A stretch of 64,000 nucleotides of DNA from Kitasatospora sp. NA04385. GTDB lineage: Bacteria; Actinomycetota; Actinomycetes; Streptomycetales; Streptomycetaceae. The stretch is from the NCBI RefSeq assembly GCF_013364235.1, contig NZ_CP054919.1, positions 7,551,603 through 7,615,602 of the forward strand, read 5' to 3'. This document shows positions 41,254 through 48,176 of this stretch, piece after piece. The notes beneath the pieces are model-generated. The model saw only the letters and a list, made by a program, of their open reading frames with translations. It had not been told where the DNA came from and searched no databases. Numbering within the stretch: position 1 is the first letter of the stretch; the number at the start of each line of letters is the position of its first letter. A program made the translations under genes and the position numbers.

Positions 41254-42054
41254 TCACTCCGCGTCGAACTCGGCGGTGACCGGTGCGTGGTCGCTCCACC
41301 GCTCCGCGTGGGTGGCGGCGCGCTCGACCCGGGCGCCGGTGCAGCGGGCGGCGAGGCCGGGGGTGGCCATGTGGTAGTCGATCCGCCAGCCCGCGTCGTT
41401 GTCGAAGGCGCGGCCGCGGTAGGACCACCAGGAGTAGGGGCCGTCCTGGTCGGGGTGGTGGCGGCGCAGGACGTCGACGTAGCCGTGCTCGTCCAGGACG
41501 CGGGAGAGCCAGGCGCGCTCCTCGGGGAGGAAGCCGGCCTTCTTCTGGTTGGCCTTCCAGTTGCGCAGGTCGGCCTCGCGGTGGGCGATGTTCCAGTCGC
41601 CGCAGACCAGCACCTCGCGTCCGGCGGCGGCCGCGCGGGCGCGCAACTCGCCGAGGTGGATGAGGAACTCGGCCATGAAGCGTTCCTTCTCGTCCTGCCG
41701 CTCGGTGCCGACCTCGCCGGAGGGGAGGTACAGCGAGGCGACGGTCAGGCCGGGCAGGTCGAGTTCGGCGTAGCGGCCGGAGGCGTCGAACTCGGCGGAG
41801 CCGAAGCCGATCCGGGTGGCGTCGGGGGCGCGTCGGGAGAGCACGGCGACCCCGGCCCGGCCCTTGGCGGCGGCGGGGGCCCAGACGGCGTGCCACCCGT
41901 CGAGGCGGTCCAGCACGTCGGCGAACTGCTCGGGCTCGGCGCGCACCTCCTGGAGGCAGACCACCTCGGACTTGGTGTCGTCCATCCACTCCAGGAAGCC
42001 CTTCTTGGCGGCTGCCCGGATCCCGTTGACGTTGACTGTGCTGACGGTTCGCAA
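41254..42054 (-). CDS. xth: exodeoxyribonuclease III
   Basis: 266 residues with the full endonuclease/exonuclease/phosphatase fold. STVNVNGIRAAAKKG holds the Asn ligand, VVCLQEVRAEPEQF the metal-binding Glu, VLVCGDWNIAHREADLRNWK the Asp/Asn pair, and RIDYHMATPG with WSDHAPVTAEFDAE the terminal Asp/His. It removes nucleotides 3' to 5' and incises at abasic sites in base-excision repair. The start is TTG 42054, with AAGGGG five bases upstream; no ATG or GTG gives a family-length protein. Divergent from the GntR regulator. Such an exo III near a deaminase toxin is probably coincidental. Confidence 0.92.
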   Translation of the reverse strand: MRTVSTVNVNGIRAAAKKGFLEWMDDTKSEVVCLQEVRAEPEQFADVLDRLDGWHAVWAPAAAKGRAGVAVLSRRAPDATRIGFGSAEFDASGRYAELDLPGLTVASLYLPSGEVGTERQDEKERFMAEFLIHLGELRARAAAAGREVLVCGDWNIAHREADLRNWKANQKKAGFLPEERAWLSRVLDEHGYVDVLRRHHPDQDGPYSWWSYRGRAFDNDAGWRIDYHMATPGLAARCTGARVERAATHAERWSDHAPVTAEFDAE

Positions 42055-42522
42055 TCGTACCCCTTGAGCTGCGGCGACATCCCGGAGGGGCTGCGCCTCG
42101 TGCAGCCCTCGACGGTACCCGAACCGGGCCGCCCTCCGGGCGCCGCAGCCACCCGTGTCACCCGGAGGAGCCGGACCGCCCCGGCCCCGGCCTCGCCGGA
42201 GGCTGTACGGGGGCTGTACGGGGCCGGGCGAGGGCCGGGCGGGGGTCTGCGGACGGCCCGGGTGGGCGGGGGTTTGTCGGCGGGGGTTTGTCGGCGGGCG
42301 GAGCGGAAAAGCGGCATTGCGGGCGAATCGGGGCGCCATAGCGGGTCGGGGGGCGATCCGCAAGGAAGCTTCCCCATTGGTCTTGACCATCTCCGGCGCC
42401 ACCCCCTACTGTCGCTTACTGCAAAGACCTTTAATAAAGAAGGACGGATAAAGCCCGCCTCCTCCACCTGCCGAAACGGGGGTGCGCGGTGGACTGTCGT
42501 CCCTTTCCTGGTGGAGGACACG
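42055..42522. other. intergenic region between xth and the GntR regulator
   Basis: No gene. It contains direct duplications (GGCTGTACGG twice near 42205, GGGGTTTGTCGGC twice near 42270), a DasR-like palindrome at 42376 and an AT-rich 11-bp palindrome CTTTAATAAAG (42429-42439) about 85 bases before the regulator start. The last two are in the likely promoter and could be autoregulatory. Confidence 0.45.
42376..42391. promoter_or_regulatory. dre-like palindrome ATTGGTCTTGACCATC
   Basis: The core TGGTCTTGACCA has five-base arms TGGTC/GACCA. It matches 12 of 16 positions of the DasR responsive element (consensus ACTGGTCTAGACCAGT). It lies 132 bases upstream of a GntR/HutC regulator of the DasR group, and could be an autoregulatory site or a DasR site. 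Confidence 0.55.
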
Positions 42523-43290
42523 GTGGGGCAAGGAACGCTCGCGGCGGTCGCGGAGCCCAAGTACTGGCACCTGCGCACGGTGCTGCTGCGCACCATGGAC
42601 ACCGAGTTCTCCACCGGGCAGGTGCTGCCCAACGAGCGGGAGCTCTCGGCGCGCTTCGGGGTCGCCCGGGCGACCCTCCGGCAGGCCCTGGACCAGCTGG
42701 AGCTGGAAGGCCGGCTGGTGCGCCGCCGCGGGATCGGCACGCTGGTCGCCGCCCCGCGGGTGGGCATCCCGGTCGCGGGCCGGGACGGCGGCCGCTCCGG
42801 CGCCGTCCGCGGCGGGCAGGAGTGGAAGGTGGTGGACTGCACCACCGGTCCGGCCTCCGCCGCGCTGGCCCGCACCCTGAACCTGGCCGAGGGCGAGCAG
42901 GTGCACACCGTGCGTCGGCTGCGCGTCGTCCAGGGCGTGACGGTCGCCGCCGAGTCGCTGCACGTGCCCTCGGCCGCGTTGCCGCACCTGGCCGTGGTGG
43001 TGGACGGCAACGACCGGGCCCGCGGCGTGCTGCGCCAGCTGGAGCGGGTCGGCGTCGACGGCGAGTCCCGCTCGGTCGAGCTGGGCGTCGCGGAGTCCGC
43101 CGAGGCCGCGCTGCTGGAGCGCCCGCCGGGCACCCCGGTGCTGGTGGTCACCACCCAGTACGCGGCGGCCGGTCGACTGGCCGCGGTCGCGGTCTCCACC
43201 TACCGGGCCGACACCTGCAAGCTGACCTTCGGCGAGTCCGGCGTGGCCGTCCAGGTCCCCGCCGGGGTCAAGGCCGCCGCCGTCTCCTGA
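42523..43290 (+). CDS. GntR/HutC-family transcriptional regulator (DasR-like)
   Basis: 255 residues. The winged helix reads GQVLPNERELSARFGVARAT then LRQALDQLELEGRLVRRRGI (about 32-72), the GntR signature. The C-terminal UTRA ligand domain has ALARTLNLAEGEQVHTVRRL, VAAESLHVPSAALPHL and TPVLVVTTQYAAAGRLAAVA. HutC members usually respond to sugar phosphates or histidine-pathway compounds. DasR itself senses glucosamine-6-phosphate. The effector of this one is unknown. GTG 42523 is chosen because GGAGG precedes it by about eight bases; GTG 42511 would add four residues. It stands alone, divergent from xth. Confidence 0.9.
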   Translation: MGQGTLAAVAEPKYWHLRTVLLRTMDTEFSTGQVLPNERELSARFGVARATLRQALDQLELEGRLVRRRGIGTLVAAPRVGIPVAGRDGGRSGAVRGGQEWKVVDCTTGPASAALARTLNLAEGEQVHTVRRLRVVQGVTVAAESLHVPSAALPHLAVVVDGNDRARGVLRQLERVGVDGESRSVELGVAESAEAALLERPPGTPVLVVTTQYAAAGRLAAVAVSTYRADTCKLTFGESGVAVQVPAGVKAAAVS

Positions 43291-43302
43291 CCGGCGGCCC
43301 GC

Positions 43303-43367
43303 CCCCGGTCACTCACGCCCGGTCGCTCGCCCGTCCCCGGTCACCCACCGGTCACCCGCCCACCACC
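43303..43367. repeat. heptamer-phase repeat after the GntR gene
   Basis: CCGGTCACTCACGC and CCGGTCGCTCGCCC are consecutive 14-base units, followed by degenerate GGTCACCC words. It belongs loosely to the same 7/14-bp class as the arrays at 19521 and 24984. Confidence 0.4.
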
Positions 43368-43410
43368 GGCAGCTATGGCAGGCCGCCTGACATATCGACC
43401 GGCGTATCGA

Positions 43411-43425
43411 CTGACGGACCGTCAG
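43411..43425. promoter_or_regulatory. perfect 15-bp palindrome CTGACGGACCGTCAG
   Basis: Seven-base arms around a single A, 65 bases upstream of the hypothetical gene at 43490, in a region that also has TATCGAC twice (43394, 43404). The form is typical of TetR-family operators. No cognate regulator is adjacent. Confidence 0.55.
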
Positions 43426-43489
43426 GCCCGTTGTCGGTGGCGCCGGTTACGCTCCTGCTCACTGACGACCGGTGAACAGGGGAGCGGCG

Positions 43490-44161
43490 ATGGACTCGAT
43501 CGACCTGTCGGAACAGGCGCCGGAACGGGCGGAGGCGGAGCACGGCAGCGCGCTCGTCGACCGGGCGGTCGCCGCGGTCGTGGTGGACCCGTCCCGTCCG
43601 GTGCTCGGCTACAACCGGTTCGCCGGCCCGTGGGTCGAGGGCCCGCTGCGCCCGCGTCCGGACGTCGAGGCGTTCCCGAGCGGCCACCCGCTGCCGCCCA
43701 GCCTGCGCACCTGGCTGGCGTACGACAGCGGCATGCTGGAGCGGCACGACTGGTTCGACGAGCACGGCGCGCTCGCGCCGCGCACCCTGGGCGAGATAGC
43801 CACCGAGGAGTACGGCGAGGGCTGGGGCTCCTGCTTCGAGCCGTTCTCGGCGCTGTTCGGCGAGTGCTTCCTGCTGCCCGGCGGCTCCGACTCGCGCCGG
43901 ATCCTCTCGGTCGGCCCGGACGGCGAGCGCGACGAACTGGGCGAGTACCCGGTGTTCGCGCTCGACGTGGACGACCTGCCCTACGCGGTGCTGATGTACC
44001 CGGGCTTCGACGTCTACCTCGCCGAGACGGCGGGCGTCCTGCCGCCCGACGACCGCCCGGGCTACGACTCGCTCAAGCACGACCCCCGGTACGCGAGCCG
44101 GATGGCGGCGCACGCCCGGGGGCGGCTCAAGGGCGAGTACGACCTGCTCTGCCTGCCGTAG
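43490..44161 (+). CDS. hypothetical protein, 223 aa
   Basis: I do not recognise the family. The order of elements (LRTWLAYDSGMLERHDWFDE, CFEPFSALFGECFLLPGGSD, GEYPVFALDVDDLPYAVLMY, PGFDVYLAETAG) looks like a cytosolic alpha+beta protein. The block DLPYAVLMYPGFDVYL is faintly reminiscent of SMI1/KNR4 (SUKH) proteins, but I would not assign it. ATG 43490 has GGGGAG upstream; GTG 43472 is possible. A palindromic site precedes it. Convergent with the ROK regulator. Confidence 0.7.
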   Translation: MDSIDLSEQAPERAEAEHGSALVDRAVAAVVVDPSRPVLGYNRFAGPWVEGPLRPRPDVEAFPSGHPLPPSLRTWLAYDSGMLERHDWFDEHGALAPRTLGEIATEEYGEGWGSCFEPFSALFGECFLLPGGSDSRRILSVGPDGERDELGEYPVFALDVDDLPYAVLMYPGFDVYLAETAGVLPPDDRPGYDSLKHDPRYASRMAAHARGRLKGEYDLLCLP

Positions 44162-44240
44162 CCGTCGTCCTAGTCATAGCCATAGCCATGGCCGTAGCCG
44201 TAGCAGCCCCCGGCTTCCGGCCCCCGCCGGTCGCGCGCGT

Positions 44241-45395
44241 TCAGCGCGCGGTCGGCGGGTCCACGGCGAACAGTTGCTCCTCGACGTGGTCGAGGGCGAC
44301 CCGCAGCGCGCCCATCGCGACCACCTCGGAGCCGAGCGCGGCGAGCGCGACCTCGGGGGCGCGCAGCGTGTAGCGGGCGAGCTGTTCGCGCAGCGGCTCC
44401 AGCACGCCGTCCAGACCGGCGGCCCAGCCGCCGACCACGACGATTTCCGGGTCGAGGGCGAGGACGAGCGCGGTGACGTCGTGGACGAGCCGGCTCAGGA
44501 AGCGGTCCATGGCGATCTGGGCGACCTGGTCGCCCTCCCGGGCCAGCCGCAGCACCCGGGCCACGGCGGCCTCGTCCAGCGGGTCGAGCGGCTTGCCGGT
44601 GGTGGACAACAGCCGCTCGGGGGTGGCCTGTTGGCCGAGCAGGTGGAGCGCGCCGATCTCGCCGGCGGCGCCGCCGTGGCCGCGGTGCAGCCGGCCGCCG
44701 ATCAGCGAGCCCGCGCCGGGGCTGAGCCCGGCCATCACGAACACCACGTCGCCCTTGCCGACGGCCGCGCCCTTCCAGTGCTCGGCGATGGCGGCCAGGT
44801 TGGCGTCGTTCTCGATCACCACCGGGCAGCGGAAGGAGCGCCGCAGCCGGGTGCCGAGGTCGAGGCCGGTCCAGCCGGGCATCGCGGTGCCGAGCCGGAT
44901 GGTGCCGTCGCGGTCGACGATGCCGGGGGTGCCGATGGCGACCTCCCACAGGCTGTCGCGGGAGACGCCGGCCTTGCGCAGCACCTCGGCGACGGTGGTG
45001 CGGACCAGGGTGAGGCGGTCCTCGGCCTCCAGCGCCTCGTCCACCGCCTTGGCGTGGCTGGTCAGCACCTCGCCGGCCAGGTCGGCCAGCACCACCCGCA
45101 GGTCGTGGACGCCGATCTCGATGCCCAGCACGTGCCCGGCCTCGGCGCGGAAGCGGAACCAGCGGGCCGGGCGGCCGCGTTGGCGGCCGGACTCCTGGAC
45201 GTGCTCGACCTCGGCGACCAGTCCGGACTCCAGCAGCCCCTCGATCACGCCCTCGACGGTGGGCCGGGACAGCCCGGTGTCGCCGACGAGCTGGGTGAGC
45301 GTGACGGCCTGCCCGTCGCGCAACGACCGCAGGGTGACCGCCGCGTTGATGCGCCGCAGCAGTGAGGAGTCCCCTCCGGTGAGCCGGTCCGTCAA
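44241..45395 (-). CDS. ROK-family transcriptional regulator (HTH plus ROK domain)
   Basis: 384 residues. The N-terminal winged helix is LTQLVGDTGLSRPTVEGVIE (about 32-51). The ROK domain has LGIEIGVHDLRVVLADLAGE, GTPGIVDRDGTIRLGTAMPG, VVIENDANLAAIAEHW and GHGGAAGEIGALHL. The sugar-kinase zinc motif CxCGxxGC is missing (the region reads HLLGQQATPERLL), so it is a regulator rather than an enzyme. Start TTG 45395 with GGAAGGG seven bases upstream. There are no sugar genes next to it. Divergent from the methyltransferase at 45704. Confidence 0.88.
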   Translation of the reverse strand: MTDRLTGGDSSLLRRINAAVTLRSLRDGQAVTLTQLVGDTGLSRPTVEGVIEGLLESGLVAEVEHVQESGRQRGRPARWFRFRAEAGHVLGIEIGVHDLRVVLADLAGEVLTSHAKAVDEALEAEDRLTLVRTTVAEVLRKAGVSRDSLWEVAIGTPGIVDRDGTIRLGTAMPGWTGLDLGTRLRRSFRCPVVIENDANLAAIAEHWKGAAVGKGDVVFVMAGLSPGAGSLIGGRLHRGHGGAAGEIGALHLLGQQATPERLLSTTGKPLDPLDEAAVARVLRLAREGDQVAQIAMDRFLSRLVHDVTALVLALDPEIVVVGGWAAGLDGVLEPLREQLARYTLRAPEVALAALGSEVVAMGALRVALDHVEEQLFAVDPPTAR

Positions 45396-45703
45396 GTCGC
45401 TGCCCTTCCGCTTCGCGCGACTGCCCTGGCGCGCGGTGCCGTGGAGCGCGGTGTCGTCCCTCCCACCGTGGTGAGGCAGGTGCGGGCCCGCGCGGAGCCG
45501 CCGCCCGCGGACCGGCACCGTGGGGTGCCTCGAACGGGGCGTCTGCCCGGATCGTACTCGTGCGGCCCTCGGCGGGGCGAGCGTTTCCGCAGCTCATAAC
45601 GGCTTCGGTATCGAAACGGTACGTCGTCCGTGATCACGTGGTGACCCGGTGGCGGCGGCGTCGCGGTAGGGGGCGTCCGCCCGCTGCCCCTACCCTTGGG
45701 CGC
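45396..45703. other. divergent promoter region, ROK regulator / methyltransferase
   Basis: No gene. It holds a 10-bp palindrome CGTGATCACG (45629-45638) and an imperfect dyad GTATCGAAACGGTAC (45608-45622). TACCCT (45691-45696) is a likely -10 that would make the methyltransferase mRNA leaderless. Confidence 0.45.
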
Positions 45704-46384
45704 ATGGGGAACAACACGGCCGCCGTGCGTCAGAGCGGGTCCGCCGACACCGAGTTCGTCCGCGCCCACACCTCGCCGGAGCCGGTGCCGTTCGTGCCGG
45801 AGGTGCGGCTGCGGATGGCGGACGACGCGATCGCGCTGTGGGAGACCACCGAACGGGCCCGCGGCCGGGAGGGGCTGCCGCCGCCGTTCTGGGCGTTCCC
45901 GTGGGCGGGCGGCGTGGCGGTGGCCCGGTACGTGCTGGACCACCCCGAACTGGTGGCGGGCCGCCGGGTGCTGGACCTGGCGGCGGGCTCCGGCCTGGTG
46001 GCCGTCGCGGCGGCGCTGAGCGGCGCGGCCGCCGTCCGGGCGGCGGAGATCGACGCGTACGCGGTGGCCTCGATCGGGGTGAACGCGGAGCTGAACGGCG
46101 TCGCGGTGGCGGCCGAACTGGCCGACGTGCTGGACGGGGACGGCGGGCCGGACGAGGTGGTGCTCGCGGGGGACGTGTTCTACGAGCGGTCGATGGCGGC
46201 CCGCTTCCTGCCGTTCCTGGAGCGGGCCGCGGCCCGGGGCGCGACCGTGGTGGTCGGCGACCCCGGGCGGGCCTACCTGCCGCGCGGGCGCTTCACCGCG
46301 CTCGCCGAGTACACCGTCCCGGTCGCCGCCGACCTGGAGGACGCGGCCGAGAAGGCCACCACGGTGTGGACGCTGCGCGGCTGA
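45704..46384 (+). CDS. class I SAM-dependent methyltransferase (nicotinamide/ETFB lysine methyltransferase-like)
   Basis: 226 residues. The typical pattern of the NNMT/ETFB-KMT-like family is visible: PPPFWAFPWAGGVAVARYVL before motif I, then GRRVLDLAAGSGLVAVAAAL, the strand-2 end AAEIDAYAVASIGVNAELNG and motif IV VVLAGDVFYE. Relatives in this family methylate proteins such as the electron-transfer flavoprotein beta subunit; the bacterial substrate here is unknown. ATG 45704 lies seven bases after a TACCCT hexamer and has no Shine-Dalgarno, so it is probably leaderless. Confidence 0.87.
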   Translation: MGNNTAAVRQSGSADTEFVRAHTSPEPVPFVPEVRLRMADDAIALWETTERARGREGLPPPFWAFPWAGGVAVARYVLDHPELVAGRRVLDLAAGSGLVAVAAALSGAAAVRAAEIDAYAVASIGVNAELNGVAVAAELADVLDGDGGPDEVVLAGDVFYERSMAARFLPFLERAAARGATVVVGDPGRAYLPRGRFTALAEYTVPVAADLEDAAEKATTVWTLRG

Positions 46385-46391
46385 CACGGCG

Positions 46392-46535
46392 TCAGGCCCC
46401 GCTCGGCCGGGGCGTCGGCGCGCTGCCCGACGGCACCGGCGCGGTGCCGAACGCCGGGCTCTGCCGCCGCGAGCCGGGCGGCAGGACGGTCGTGGCGAGG
46501 GCGCCGCGCCGGCGGCGGGGTGGGGATGCACGCAT
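46392..46535 (-). pseudogene. truncated copy of the neighbouring secreted carbohydrate-binding protein gene
   Basis: A 47-codon frame starting MRASPPRRRRGALATT and ending in a Pro/Ser linker (FGTAPVPSGSAPTPRPSGA). Its first codons and its upstream region match the intact gene at 46698-47438: both have CCCTTGACG, then ACTCCC, a GCACCGCC word, a CCTCCCC-ACCC stretch and GGCATGCGTGCA around the ATG. Most of the signal peptide and the whole binding domain are gone. It is best explained as a tandem duplication followed by internal deletion. Confidence 0.6.
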
Positions 46536-46697
46536 GCCGGAACTCCGGGTGGGGGAGGTGAACGGGGCGGCGGTGCGCGGGAGTGACCTCACCATGCGGG
46601 ATGCCGCGGGCGCGCGTCAAGGGTTGGTAAAGGCCGGTTCCGGCCCGCCCCCGCAGGCGTGCGGGCCGGAAGGTGACGAACGGTCAGACGGGGCGGG

Positions 46698-47438
46698 TCA
46701 GTACCGGCTGGGGCACGGGCCGGTGGGGCTGAAGCTGGGGTACGACGGCGAGGGGCTCGGCGGGACGGTGTCGTTCTCGGTGCTGCCGGGACTGGCCGTG
46801 TTGGTGCGGGTGGGCGGCGCGCTGCTGAGCGGCACGCCGATCGGGGACGGCGGGACGCACCAGGACGGCAGGACGCCCGGGCCGACCATCGAGACCCACC
46901 TGACCTGGTAGGGCGCCTGCCCGTACCAGCCGTGCAGGCGCACCACCAGGGAGGTGGTCTCGGGCCCGGTGGTCACGGTGAGGCCGAGGACCTTCCAGTC
47001 CGGCCCGTTCGTCCAGTTCTGCACGGTCTCGCCGGGCGCGCCGCCCTCGGTGCCCAGGAAGACGTACGAGCCGCGGACGCTCGCGCTCAGCGTGTACGTC
47101 GAGTTCGGCAGTACGGTCACCCGCTGGACGCACCAGGCGGTGTCGTCCGGGGTCGGGCTGCCCTCCAGCCGGCGCCCGTCGGCCGGGTCGTCGTGCAGGG
47201 ACACGTCGTCCTGGCAGAGCCAGTGCTCGGGGGTGCCGGTGTGCGCCGGGGCCGCGGTGAAGGTGCCGTCGCCGATCACCTCGATCCGGGGCGGCTCGGC
47301 GGACGCCGAACCGCCGAGGCCGAGGGTGGTCGCGGCAGCCAGGGCGACCGCGCCGAGCACGGCGGCCACCGGCAGGCCGTCGCCCGCGCGGCGGGAGCGG
47401 GAGCGGGGCCGGTGTCGGCGGAGCACGGGTGCACGCAT
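46698..47438 (-). CDS. secreted carbohydrate-binding-module protein without catalytic domain
   Basis: 246 residues. An Arg-rich start (MRAPVLRRHRPRSRSRRAG) and hydrophobic core LPVAAVLGAVALAAATTLGL end at SASAEP, giving a signal peptide of about 48 residues. The mature part is a CBM of the type found at the N-terminus of Streptomyces GH18 chitinases: CVQRVTVLPNSTYTLSASVR, SYVFLGTEGG and TSLVVRLHGWYGQAPYQVRW. After it comes a Ser/Pro/Thr linker, but instead of a hydrolase the chain ends at CPSRY. It could be a free binding protein or a chitinase that lost its catalytic half. GGAG is eight bases before ATG 47438. Confidence 0.8.
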   Translation of the reverse strand: MRAPVLRRHRPRSRSRRAGDGLPVAAVLGAVALAAATTLGLGGSASAEPPRIEVIGDGTFTAAPAHTGTPEHWLCQDDVSLHDDPADGRRLEGSPTPDDTAWCVQRVTVLPNSTYTLSASVRGSYVFLGTEGGAPGETVQNWTNGPDWKVLGLTVTTGPETTSLVVRLHGWYGQAPYQVRWVSMVGPGVLPSWCVPPSPIGVPLSSAPPTRTNTASPGSTENDTVPPSPSPSYPSFSPTGPCPSRY

Positions 47439-47641
47439 GCCATCTCCAGGGTGGGGAGGTCGATGGGGGCGGTGCGAGGGAGTGCGCCACACCCTGTCGG
47501 GCCGGGCCCGGGCCGTCAAGGGGGCCGCCGGGAGGGCGTCGGGAGGGTGTCGGGAGGGCCGCCGGGAGGGGCGCGTCAGGGCCGGGGAGGGGGCGTAAAC
47601 CCGTTGGCAGGGCGCTGAGCTGGGGTGATAGGAACGGTGGC

Positions 47642-48085
47642 ATGAGCGAGTACGAACTGCGGGCCGCGCGCCCCGAGGACATCGACGCGGTGCTGGCGTT
47701 CTGGGCCGAGGCCGCCGAGGGCACCAGCATCAGCGACGACCGGGCGGGCGTGGCCCGGCTGCTGGAGCGCGACCCGCACTCCCTGGTCCTGGCCGAGCGC
47801 GCGGGCGCGATCCTCGGCACCGTCATCGCGGGCTGGGACGGCTGGCGCTGCCACCTCTACCGCCTCGCCGTCCACCCCGCCGCCCGCCGCCGGGGCATCG
47901 GCACCGCCCTGCTCGACGCCGCCCACGCCCGTTTCGCCGAGGCCGGCGGCCGCCGGTCCGACGCGATGGTCCTGGAGCACAACGAACTCGGCCAGGCCGC
48001 CTGGAAGGCCGCCGGCTACGGCCGGGAGGACCAGTGGCGCCGCTGGACCAGGCCGCTGGACGCCCCGGCCGGGCCCGCGTCGTGA
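47642..48085 (+). CDS. GNAT-family N-acetyltransferase
   Basis: 147 residues. Motif A is YRLAVHPAARRRGIGTALLD (about 80-99), preceded by the beta-4 strand and followed by MVLEHNELGQAAWKAAGYGR. Typical of small single-domain acetyltransferases; substrate unknown. No Shine-Dalgarno is visible. A promoter TTGGCA, 19 bases and TAGGAA (47604-47634) ends seven bases before ATG 47642, so the message is probably leaderless. The stop lies within the 21-bp repeat. Confidence 0.88.
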   Translation: MSEYELRAARPEDIDAVLAFWAEAAEGTSISDDRAGVARLLERDPHSLVLAERAGAILGTVIAGWDGWRCHLYRLAVHPAARRRGIGTALLDAAHARFAEAGGRRSDAMVLEHNELGQAAWKAAGYGREDQWRRWTRPLDAPAGPAS

Positions 48086-48162
48086 CCCCGGCGGGGCGCC
48101 CCGTGACTGCGGCGGGGCGCCCGGTGGCCGCGGCGGGGCACCCGGTGACCGCCGGGCGCCCC
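48082..48162. repeat. 21-bp tandem repeat, almost four units, between convergent genes
   Basis: Units begin GTGACCCCGGCGGGGCGCCC (48082), GTGACTGCGGCGGGGCGCCC (48103), GTGGCCGCGGCGGGGCACCC (48124) and a shortened fourth copy (48145-48162). The first unit overlaps the stop codon of the acetyltransferase gene. Each unit holds GGCGGGGCGCC-like complementarity, so the array may also terminate transcription. Confidence 0.75.
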
Positions 48163-48176
48163 GCGCTCCGGGGCCC

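Noticed and set aside
38144..41377. A 1077-codon plus-strand frame opposite the toxin gene
   Set aside because: Arg/Val/Gly-rich shadow of the toxin's repetitive coding sequence without family features.
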